The notes under the pieces: generated by a model
The model's input: only the letters and a program-made list of their open reading frames with translations
The model's database searches: none
What the model was told of the DNA's origin: nothing
Program-made: the position numbers and the translations under genes
Shown here: positions 12,756 to 23,400 of the stretch, in pieces
Numbering within the stretch: position 1 is the stretch's first letter
Layout of the letters: each line of letters begins with the position of its first letter
Assembly (NCBI GenBank): GCA_963924555.1
Contig: OZ004586.1
Span: 1,984,001-2,048,000, forward strand
Direction: 5' to 3'
Source of the DNA: Crambe crambe
Lineage: Eukaryota > Porifera > Demospongiae > Poecilosclerida > Crambeidae
DNA length: 64,000 nt

Positions 12756-13797
12756 GCATGGTCATATATACATACATACTGTAGGTGATTAAAACCTCAA
12801 AGATAAAGTAACTGCATTGGCAGGTTAGAGGAAACAAGTTGAAGGTAGGGTATATAATATAGACCATGAGCACATAATTAATTAAAAGTATTTCATGCAC
12901 TCATTACAAGGATTACAAACCATTGACACCAGTGTTTTTAAATACCAGAAGCCAGCGGCCATGCATGGCACACACCAATTATTATTGTATTATTTATTGT
13001 ATTATGAATGATTATGAACATAAAATGGTTGTGAAAGTGTAGAGAATTAAACTTCAGTACATTTAAGGCATGTAAAATCATGTTCCTCAGCCTCCTTTTT
13101 AGTAATATTAACACATCTAATGTGATACCATTGTTCACATTCAATGCACTGCACCCACCATGACCGTTTACTTTCCTGTTTCATTCTGCATACATCCTGT
13201 GGACATATTTCTTTGGCATTTCTATCACTCTTCTATAGATAGTAACAATTTCAATCTCCTTCACATCATTTGACTGTTCTCTTACTGTAATTAATTACTG
13301 CATTAATGATATTATTAAGGATTAGAATAAAAGGATATGAAAACTAGTGACTCGTTGTATTGTATACTGTAATTAATTACTGCATTACTGATATTCAATA
13401 GTATTAGTTCCCTGATGAAGGCTAGAGTATTCTGGTCGAAACGTTGGTGGTTTGTTTCATAAGCTAATTTTATGAGAACTAATTCTATTGAATTTTTATC
13501 ATGTTAGCTGAGAATAATGAGCAGAGATTAATGATATTATTATTTGCACATGCAATACAGTGGCATGTCATGACTGTAATATGTATAACATTGTATAAAT
13601 CCTTAACCATGTATAAACTATCAATAACCATCGATAACCATATATAATTAACCATATTAACCATGTATAAGCAACTAACTACCATCAATAATCATAATAT
13701 TATGTATAATTCCTTAACCATGTATAAACCATCAATAACCATAATAACCGTCAATAATAGGCTACTAATGTACTATCATATAGGCTACTAATGTACC

Positions 13798-14342
13798 AGC
13801 AATAACCATGGATAACCATGAATAACCATGCATAACCAGCAATAACCATGAATAACCATGGATAACCATGGATAACCATGGATAACCATGAATAACCATA
13901 TATAACCATGCATAACCAGCAATACCCATGGATAACCAGCAATAACCATGAATAACCATGCATAACCAGCAATAACCATGGATAACCAGCAATAACCATG
14001 AATATAACCATGCATAACCATGCATAACCAGCAATAACCATGGATAACCAGCAATAACCATGGATAACCATGAATAACCATGCATAACCAGCAATAACCA
14101 TGAATAACCATAAATAACCATGCATAACCAGCAATAACCATGAATAACCATGGATAACCATGGATAACCATGGATAACCATGGATAACCATAAATAACCA
14201 TGGATAACCAGGAATAACCATAAATAACCATAAATAACCATGCATAACCAGCAATAACCATGGATAACCATGAATAACCATGCATAACCAGCAATAACCA
14301 TGAATAACCATGGATAACCATGAATAACCATGCATAACCAAC
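13798..14342 (-). repeat. Right arm: inverted 10-bp tandem array
   Basis: The same 10-bp motif in reverse complement (AATAACCATG, AATAACCAGC, GATAACCATG), about 54 units, with degenerate units continuing left to about 13590. Paired with the left arm it could form a very long hairpin in single-stranded DNA or RNA. The long minus-strand open frames here are products of the repeat and not genes. Confidence 0.95.
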
Positions 14343-14650
14343 AAATAGGATTTCTAAATTAACTTGCAAGGAATGTACAATAACCAAAAAACTGGTTATT
14401 ACTAAAATAATTCACACTTTGTTTTCCCTATATCTTGACGGGTCTAAGAAACGGTATGTCCTCCGGGATTCGTCGAATACAATCAAACATGCATATGCTC
14501 AGTAAATACAAACTATGAGTATCTTGGAATTACAAGCTGTGATTTAACCACTTGGCGAGCCATGAGAAGTAGAGGGTACTGGATCGGATACGAGATACAT
14601 CTAAATGAAAGTCAAGACTCTCTTGTATCCAGTTACTGCCCTCCCAATTA

Positions 14651-16060
14651 TTGCAACCACAGCAATATTCTATTGCCCAACGAAGCAAACAAAAAAAATT
14701 GGATCAAGAGATTTGCATTAACAAGCATACTGGTACAATATGTGGCAAATGTAAGGCTAACCACTCGGTCTACTATCATAGTCTCGATTATAAGTGTAAA
14801 TGGGGGTGGCTTTTCTATATACTCAGTGAAATTGTACCAGTAACTGCTTTATTTCTCTTCATCATCCTTTTCAATATCTCCATCACATCTGGGGTGATCA
14901 ATGGGTTTATTTTCTACACCCAGGTAGTGACATTTCTTCATATCAGAGCTGGTGATTTCATTCCAGTTTCCAAATCAGTCCTCTTATCCCATAGGATTCA
15001 TTACTTCATATATATGGCCTTTAACTTAGACCCCCTGGTTTTGGACGAGGTATCATTTTGCATTAAAGAAGGTGCTACTGCTCTTGATGTGCTGGCAATC
15101 AGCTACGTTACATTTTTATACTCCTTCTTTCTCATCATCATCTTGATAATTGTCATGACCAAATGCAATGTTACCAGGTGCATTTACACTCTTCTTAGTA
15201 GAAAAAGAGCTCCACATAAACTTAATCTTCATGTCAGCGTAATCCATGGATTGGGCACATTCTTGGTACTTACTTATGCTAACTGCGTTCATGCTTCAAT
15301 CATGATATTGTCACCAACTTATATATATAGTAAGGGGTACGAGTGGAACAGGACTGTGGTGTATTTGAATGGCAATATAATTTGGATGAGTATTCAACAC
15401 TTGCAATATGCTCTTCCTGCTGCTATGCTCTTGATTCTAGTCTCGATACCACCATTGCTTCTCCTTGTCTACCCACTACATTATAGAGTCCTCTCGTTAT
15501 TGAAAATATCAGAGACGCGATGTGTAAACATCATATTCAGTCCTTTAGAGAAGTTAAAACCGTTTATGGATTCATTCCAAAGTTGCTTCAAGGATGAATA
15601 TCGGTTCTTTTCTGGCTTGTATTTCGTGTACAGATTCCTCTTTCTAGTCACCATGATCTTAAAGAAACTTGAACAAGTTTATTTGCTACTCGAATGTCAA
15701 TTAGCTATAATGCTCATTCTTAATGGTGTTTGTCGTCCCTACAAAAAGCAGCTGCATAATGTGATCGATACTTTACTATTTGGTAACCTTGCTTTGATTC
15801 ACGCAATAACAGCATACAATTTTTCTTGTGCCAAAACATACAAATTATTTGACGCTTCCTTTACAGCATGGATCCAGAGTATTCTGATTTTGTCGCCTCT
15901 AGTGATAGCATTGTTCTGTTTGATTGCAAAGTCTCAGTGTTCTAAAAAAATTTGCAACAGGATTTGGAGAAGACACACATCAGAGATTGCATTGGAAGAG
16001 GATGAGTTTCCAGCTCGTCTAGTTCATTATGGTGCAATTGCTATAGTTCAGAGTAGTTAG
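14651..16060 (+). CDS. Eight-helix membrane region of the disrupted gene (intact open frame)
   Basis: A continuous 469-codon frame, intact to its TAG stop. The first residues before LDQEICINKHTG are probably out of the native frame. It then has a CGKCKANHS motif followed by eight predicted hydrophobic helices: after residue 50 (WLFYILSEIVPVTALFLFI), near 135-165 (YSFFLIIILIIVM), near 200-225, near 255-280 (LLILVSIPPLLLLVYPLHY), near 315-335, near 340-360, near 373-393 and near 405-430. The cytoplasmic tail is short and acidic (ALEEDEF). Even if the full gene is dead, this exon shows no other damage, which argues for recent inactivation or for a surviving shorter product. No family name can be supported from sequence alone. 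Confidence 0.7.
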   Translation: MQPQQYSIAQRSKQKKLDQEICINKHTGTICGKCKANHSVYYHSLDYKCKWGWLFYILSEIVPVTALFLFIILFNISITSGVINGFIFYTQVVTFLHIRAGDFIPVSKSVLLSHRIHYFIYMAFNLDPLVLDEVSFCIKEGATALDVLAISYVTFLYSFFLIIILIIVMTKCNVTRCIYTLLSRKRAPHKLNLHVSVIHGLGTFLVLTYANCVHASIMILSPTYIYSKGYEWNRTVVYLNGNIIWMSIQHLQYALPAAMLLILVSIPPLLLLVYPLHYRVLSLLKISETRCVNIIFSPLEKLKPFMDSFQSCFKDEYRFFSGLYFVYRFLFLVTMILKKLEQVYLLLECQLAIMLILNGVCRPYKKQLHNVIDTLLFGNLALIHAITAYNFSCAKTYKLFDASFTAWIQSILILSPLVIALFCLIAKSQCSKKICNRIWRRHTSEIALEEDEFPARLVHYGAIAIVQSS

Positions 16061-17430
16061 TCAATTCAGCTATATTTCAGAGTAGTGAATGCATGATGTT
16101 GACTTTCATTCACATTTCAGTACATAATTAGTATACTTGATTTGTGTTGTTTGTAGAAAAATCAACTTAGCCACCATTAACTATAGAAGTTGCATCCGAA
16201 GATGACATGTAAGAATACATTAGTTAGCTAGCCAATGCATTTCAGTATGTTAGCAAGCTCTTCTTGACTTTCGTTTAATTCTACTATTATTGTTAGTTTT
16301 TAGTTCATAGTAAATACATTTCAGTTATTTGTACATGATTACTCCGAAGTTCAAAATAATATTTAACTGTGTTATCATAACTATTTTATATGTAGCTAGC
16401 TTCAGTGTACAATTTGGGACTACCATGCTGATATAGAACTTATAAATAATAATTATTATGCCACTGAGTGAGTAAAATTTCCCTCTTATGAAATCACCCT
16501 CCTTGGCATTGGAGACTTCAAATTTCCCAACTGTAACATCCTTGGAGATAAGATGTTGATAAATGGTGGGCTTGATATCATCATCATGTGACTTAAAAAT
16601 CAGCCTAGGAATAGATTCCCCAAATGATTCACAGCCTCCCTACTCAAGCTAATTTTTTTTCAGTTTCAGCACTACTAGAATGTAGGCTATAGCTTTCAGT
16701 AGATGGTTACTATTGTGGTTGTGCCTGGTAAGGCGGCCCAAGCGCAGTCAACAGAATGAGTAGACTACTTGTATGTGAGAAGATAAAACTGTACAAGTAG
16801 AGAACTAAATAAATGTGGAAGCACGAATTATATGATGTCTTAATTAGTGGGTGTGTCCAAGTAAATGTATCCATTAAGTTTCACATCCAGTCACTGTCGT
16901 AGGATTTGTCTGTAGTGGGTGTGGCTGTAGGTGTGGTTAGGAGTTTCCTAACACCCCCCACCCCCAAATGTGACTTCTAGCTCACATAGTAGCTATAGCA
17001 AGTAAAACTTGAAAATTTCAAGCATGCATCATCAGTTAATACAATCATAAACTTAAGGTGGGTTCAAAACTGGTGTTCTAATACAATATGGTAATGACAG
17101 AGACTAAAGAGACTGAAGGAGACTATCCATGGAAACTACGTATTACAAGTAACAACCAAAGAGACGGTGATAATCTTCTCTATGTAGGGATGACCTATGA
17201 CCCTCCATAGAACTAATACATGTAATTATCAACTAGCTTCTAATTAATTAGCTAGTAGCTTACTCTGTCTGTATTATGGTAAAGCATAGGTACTGTATTA
17301 TCTATGGGTAAAGTGACAAAATCAAACAAACACTCAGTATCATATTATGCATGCATGCAGTAGCTACATATTTTCTCTTTGGCTATATAGCGACTATAAC
17401 AAAGTTCAACTGTATCTTTATCAACTATAG
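16061..17430. other. Intergenic region
   Basis: AT-rich spacer between the membrane-protein stop and the R3 stop, so the two genes converge tail-to-tail. I see no coding exon, RNA gene or clear element here. Polyadenylation signals for both genes should lie here; several AATAAA-like words are present, but none can be assigned. Confidence 0.5.
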
Positions 17431-20400
17431 TTACATGCTGTCACTGGCAGTGGGATCAGTAACTCCAGCAACTATCTGACCATCACCTCCTTGAGGCTAT
17501 GAAGAGAGAGCACTGTTATTCATACAGGTAGCTACATAGTCATCAATCCAGAAAGAGCCAAATCCCCTCCCCTCTTGCCACTGAATTTAAAGACCGACCC
17601 TTTGTCTCTAGCTGCAGTCCATTAACCTCTTATATGTAAGCTTTAGCTAAGCCGTTCAATTCAATGTTGCTGTAGCTGTTTTACTTGAAGAGAGGTGTGC
17701 CCATATTCACAGCTCAAAACCTTAACCTTCTTCCCTTTCCTTGCAATTTGAATCACACCAATCACCCGCTCCCCCCTCCCCCCCATCCCCTCCCTCCCTT
17801 CTTCTCTTCTACCTACCTTGCACTTGCACTCCTGAAGCTTATTCTCTAAGAATTTAATCCTCTTTCTGAGGCTAGTAGTTGTATCTGATTCCCCTGAGAT
17901 GCTCCCTCTACTTTTTGTATGAAACTTAATGATGTCGTTGTCTGAGGTGTTCTTAAACACTGTAGTGCCGTCAGGGTCACGATGGATACCAATGAGCTGA
18001 AATTTTAAGGTGATATAATTATTGTAGACAAGTGCTCTGATGAAGGGTTAGCTAAATGTACAATATTTAAACAGTAGAACCTCCAATAAAGGCCACTCCA
18101 AAAGAGGACAAACCTCTCCAACAAAGGACATTCTAAAAGTACCTTTGTATCATGTACTCTATACAAATAGGCAACTTCTCTACAAAGGACAAAAGCCTGG
18201 GTCCCATAAGTGTGTCCATTATTTGGAGGTTCCACTGTATAACTGCTTTCTTACTGGTGGAATGAAGACAAGTATTAGAATCATAGTAGTTCCTATGAAT
18301 AAGCAGAGACAGAAAACCAAGGCATATACATGGATCAATCCAACCAATGTGTAAGTGGAAATGATAATCACTACTGTCACGATGCTGGACACGTAGATAG
18401 CTGTGATGATGTAAACGGCATCATTCAGTCCTTTGATGCTGACTTTGCGAATTGATAGAGCAAGTACAAGTGCAATGATTTGAAGCAAAGCTTTGTATCC
18501 ATAGAGAATGGCCAGAGTGATGGAACGTTCTACGGAGATGCAGACGTAAATAAAGTTGAGAAATATCTCCTCTCTCACCTATAAGTATACACATTATCAA
18601 TCAGCAATTAATCTGGCTGTTTAGCTATAGCCTCTCCATTTCTAACCTGTGTTTGTGTGTGTGTGTGTGTGTGTGTGCAGTAGCAGACACACATGTACAC
18701 ACGCACATGCACACATACACGCATGTGTGCATGCACCTTGAGCCAAGGTTCAAGGTGCATGCACACATGCGTGTATGTGCATGTGCATGTGCGTGTGTAC
18801 ATGTGTGTCTGCTACTATGTACCCACCCCTTTTATCTCCTTTGAGTTTTCTTGGTGTGGAGATTTATCAGAATGTAGCTTTCCCCTAGCTCCTTCGATTA
18901 TAGTGTACATCAACAAAATGAAGATATCGATAATCAACAGGAGGAGAACGAAGAGTGCTAGGATCCAGTCTTTCACCACCTGAGAGTAAAAAATTTAAAA
19001 AAAAGTTCTCGCCAGTCAAAAACACACAAAATTATCAATAAGACATGGCAACTACTTTCATGTGATAGGGTGAGCAATAATGTAGAACACTCCTAATTGG
19101 AGCTTATGTGCTCAGATACCTTCTTTTTCAAACTCGGATTATTGAAGATGTAGTACACTCTACACATTTTTGCCAGGATGGTCCCATAGCACAGAGAGTA
19201 GCCAATTGCTGTCAGCCATGGGTTAAGCTGTTATTTACATGTATTAAGATCTTCACATATCAATGAATTGATCAATATCTTACGTACATTGCAGAGCACC
19301 GTTGTAAAAGTTTGGTTTTTCGTTGGGATGATGAAAGTGTACATGTTGAAGTATAAAATCACTGCACCCACTCCTATCAGGTTATTCAGTTTAGGACTTG
19401 TCAGGCGAATCAGTCTGATGAACAATATAAGAATCTGATAATGAATATGTCACAATTTTTGCTATTTTTGCTAGCATACTATAGTTAGCTACTTGACTGT
19501 ATTAACTCACTTCTTATCTCTGAAGTGTGTGTTAAGTGTGATGCATACCAGAGCAAAAACGATTCCACAAGTAGCCAATACAGAGAAGATAACCGTCAAG
19601 GATACATGAAGAGAAACAATGGACTCCATTGGAACTCCATCATAAGGCACACCATCTACATTTTGAGAAACCAATAGAGAAATAGTCACAATGCTTAAAA
19701 TTAGCATCTAAAGTCTCGTTATTTTGATCATTTGCTTTAAAATTTATCTGCTCTAACTTTCTCAATTCTTGACTAAGTTTCACATTTAAAACACCAGCAG
19801 AGAGCTGATCACCCACTCTATGAGTTGGTCTCTGAAATTTGAAATTTGGTTAAGAATTAAGGAAGTTATAGCAGTTCTAATGAAAGACCAAGGTATCAAG
19901 CAAACACAGGTTAGCTAGCTACAATAGTACTTATAATAGAGCTTGCCTTTCCATAGTGTATCATTTCCTAATTCGAACTTAAGCATGTTTTGATGGATAG
20001 TAGCAACAGAAATAATACGGAGGGTGCCATCCACACCAAATCTGTACTGCTGCAGTTTCAATGTATCAAGTCGTCTTGTTCCATTGTTGTGAAATGAGAT
20101 GTTACCCTACAGCCATTGCAGACTAACAATTCTTTTCTTCCCCCTTATAAAATGAATGCTTACCACTATTCCATTGAAGTTAGTCTCTGATAAGTGAGTG
20201 AAAATGTTTTCTAGTACGACATTGTTGTCATACTTGAAGTGTTGAAGTCCGAAATCACCAGTAATTGTTCCTCCATATCGAAAGGCACGCAATCTCTCTT
20301 GGAGATTTGAGTCGCTCTTTAGGTCTTAAACAGATTTTATAGACAAAAAAACCAGAGCAAGTTACAAGAATTTTAACCTGCTTCAACTTTGGTATTACCT

Positions 20401-23400
20401 CGTACCCAGGCTCTAAAATTATGCAGAGGCGGGAAAATCTTAGAGCCTGGGGACGAGGCTAGTATATATACCTGCTATTGTCTTGTTTAGTGCCCGTGCT
20501 AGCATCCAGATTCCATCAAAGCAGAGATGGCGAAAGGAAAGATCCATAGTATTCAGGTATTCTTTTGAAGCATTGTATTTCTCATCATAATCCGATTTAA
20601 ATTGATTGCCAGTCTATTGAAAATAAAAACAAGACCATTATTATGCTAAATTAGATACATGATTATAAATTATGGTTCAAGAGATAACTAAACATTGCTT
20701 GCTTCCTTTAAAAATTAGATACATGATTATAAATTATGGTTCAAGAGATAACTAAACATTGCTTGCTTCCTTTAACCTTAACGTTTGGAACAATTTTTAA
20801 TTATAAAAAATCATTTGTTAAAAAGCCCTCATAATAATTATGCCTGAAAATTCACCTATTATGCTATCATTATGCCTGATGCTTGGGAGTACCTATAATG
20901 CTGGTCCCCACACAGTATACAATTGTCTGAATAATTCACGAGTCAATGAGGCAAATAGTTTGAGATGACTGGTACCCATCCTTAAAAATAATCGTGTTCC
21001 TATCATGTGTATTATGATATATAGCTAAAGACACTTCTCTTATCATGTAAGCAGGGCATAATATTATGTTATTATTATCGCTAGAAATTTGGGCAGAAAT
21101 GTAATGTACGTAAAACTAGTCTTTATTTTCTCACATATCCATTATCGTCTGAAGCATTTGGCCGGACAGCCAAATTGTCAGCTATAGTTGTTAGAGTGAA
21201 GGGTAGTGTAGACTTCCTGTCAGCAGCAGTGCAGTTATACTTTCTTAGTAAGTACCCTTGGTCCTTCTCGCTTCCCTCCCACCAGTTATCAGAGTACCAG
21301 CTGTTCACAAGGAATAGGTTTCGTGGATAGCGAATTTGTCTGCTTATGTTATGGGCCTACAATAATAATATCTCATGCATGCATGATCATGAAGCTAGAG
21401 GTGTACATTATGCAGGAAAGCCATGCAGCTCGTATAAATCATGGATGGTTAGATAGTGTTCCCATAGCAGGTACATGATGCATGGTATATACTGCATAAC
21501 TTAGAATAGAGCCTTATAGCTATGGAAACTGTCATCAGATTATAATCAATTCTGAAGAAAAACCTTTTTCCCTATATAGTAGATCATTCACTGGCCTCCC
21601 TAAAAAGCATACAACATGCTTTTTCATGTTGATTAGCTATACAGTCGTGGAAGGCAGATTGCTAAGTACAGCTATAATATTATTATACCTGGTGTTTACC
21701 AGGAGTATGATACTTTTATCTTTAACATCAGAACGAGAGAAAAATGTAGTAAACTATGACCAATACATACCATACACAAAATTTCCCTGGCGTAGTCTTC
21801 GTACATACTGAGAATGAAAATACGAGAATCAGTGCCCTATAATAGATTCAATACCAGGAAATGGCCAGAGTATTATTATTATTATTATTATGATAAACAA
21901 AGCATCGAAATTAAAAGTCATGCAATGATCTTATCATTAGCAATTAAGTTAAAAACTTGCTCTTAATGGATTGCTGGTGAACCCTATTTCAGTCAGAAAT
22001 CTTTTCTTGGTCACATTCACATCACTAGCTTCAAGACTTCTTTGTAGTTGAAACATAGGCTATACAGGGAATTGCATTTCAGTAACTTTCATTTAAGATG
22101 AACAGAAATCAAGTAGTTATACTTACCATAGTGAATATTTTTTCATCTTGCACTATTATCAATACTCTTCTCCAATTGTAGTGTTTAATCACAGTGAAAA
22201 AACCCTCAATAAGTCTTCCATCATCTATGCTCAGTTGGAAAAGTCTAGGGAAGCGTGTTCTATTCTTCAATTCAGGTGAAGAAGACTTACATGACAACTG
22301 CAATGATTTATACACAACCTCCATAAAGTTATTATCATAACTGGAACATAATTATGTAGTCAATTACATTGGAACCCTCTGAATATAAGTCCTTTGCAGA
22401 GAAGTTATCTTCTTTTTGGAGGCTACTTTTTATAATGTATAACATACAAAGATACTTTTAGATTGTCCTTCGTTGAAAGGTTTGACCTCTTTCGGAATGT
22501 CCTTTATCGCAGTGGAACCTCCAGTAAAGGACACTCTGAAAGAAAACGAACTTCTCCTCTCTATGAAGGACAAATTCTGGGCCCTAAAGCCTAGGATACT
22601 TTTGTATCCAGATACAAAAATCTCAAGTGGATGTTGAAGAATATCTAGTGGATACTTTCAGGATACATGCATCCAGAGAGTAGAACGAGGCTCTATTTTT
22701 GGCAACATGTATCCACAAAGATCAAAGGGATTTATGTGACCCTGGGGGGGGTTTACAAGAAACTTTGTAGAAAATATATTTTCAGGGCCGGATCCAGGCT
22801 TCGGGATTGCAGGACTAGGACCACAAACACTGGGCTATGGGGAGGTGTGATTGTTACACTGAGTTATCTAATGTGTGCACCATGAAAATGTAAGCCAATT
22901 TTAGCCAAAATGCTCTGTAAGATATATCTTGAAGTGATGCATGCAAAGGTCACAGGTGTGATCATTAAGGAAATCACAGTTAGTATGCACTGAGTTATCT
23001 AATGTGTGACCTTGAAAGTGGAACCCAAAATGGATGTGTCATGTATCGTTTCTTTCTTTTGACTGTAGCCTTTGAGATAGTAAGAACTTTCGATAAAAGT
23101 AGGATCAAAAATAGTTCTCCAGGACACACAGTTTATAAAATCATTAGGACTGAAGGTGTTACCCCTTTTTGTTCCCAAGCGTTTAAGCTATAAAATGGTG
23201 CACTCTAATGCACTTTGACCCCATGCCTACGTACTTGCTTAGCCATGTCTTTTTTTCTTTGACAACGTAAAGTAGTATAATTAGAGAGAACATGGGCTTA
23301 ACTTACGTAACTAGGAACTAATGTGGTTAGTAGAATTCACATTGTGATAACTACTACTTTGATTAATTGGCTCTTCCCTTTTTGTGAGCCATTGCTTGAC

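Larger units (their letters stand above)
12071..14445. mobile_element. Foldback-like DNA transposon with 9-bp target duplication
   Basis: A 2375-bp insertion flanked by the direct repeat AAGAAACGG at 12062-12070 and 14446-14454. The left segmental copy, at 4951-4970, shows the uninterrupted site (CAAGGAGAAACAGTATGTCC). The ends are imperfect inverted repeats sharing TATAGGGAA and a GTGTG..GAATTA block. The arms are long tandem arrays in inverted orientation around a roughly 1-kb middle. Long inverted arms made of tandem subrepeats with a 9-bp target duplication are known from Foldback elements and Mutator-like elements. No transposase is visible, so it is non-autonomous. Confidence 0.85.
7059..14575 (+). 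repeat. Segmental duplication, right copy
   Basis: Direct duplicate of 1-5092. It includes most of R2 and the 5' end of the membrane-protein gene. The right copy is longer because of the 2.4-kb transposon at 12071-14445. Divergence from the left copy is low, mostly single-base changes and small indels in both introns and exons, so the duplication is recent relative to the other receptor copies. Confidence 0.9.
11757..16060 (+). pseudogene. Secreted/multi-pass membrane gene, disrupted
   Basis: Exon 1 (11757-11929) encodes a clear signal peptide (MLKLFFVVLLLSASYSG) and a short Cys-containing stretch, then a GTGAGT donor. Exon 2 begins after CTCAG near 12044 in the same phase and reads ASSFQEETV, at which point a foldback-like transposon interrupts it. 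The frame resumes after the element with VCPPGF, QTCICSVN, SCDLTTWRAMRSRGYWIGYE and YCPPNYC, a Cys-rich ectodomain. At the A8 run near 14691-14698 the ectodomain frame and the downstream frame (LDQEICINKHTGTICGKC, then eight helices) differ by one base. Two lesions make it probably inactive. The A-run break alone could be an assembly error. I do not recognise the protein; it looks like an adhesion- or receptor-like surface protein. Confidence 0.72.

Noticed and set aside
12172..12792. Long overlapping open frames of 150-206 codons rich in HGYSWL/HGYCWL repeats (also 13751-14387 on the minus strand)
   Set aside because: They arise because a 10-bp repeat unit without stops stays open in all three frames; codon content is purely that of the array inside a transposon.
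18608..18983. Cys/His-rich ORFs in the GT-rich stretch
   Set aside because: They come from the GT/CA repeat and the hairpin arms; the real coding here is the minus-strand helix-4 exon of R3 at about 18848-18980.
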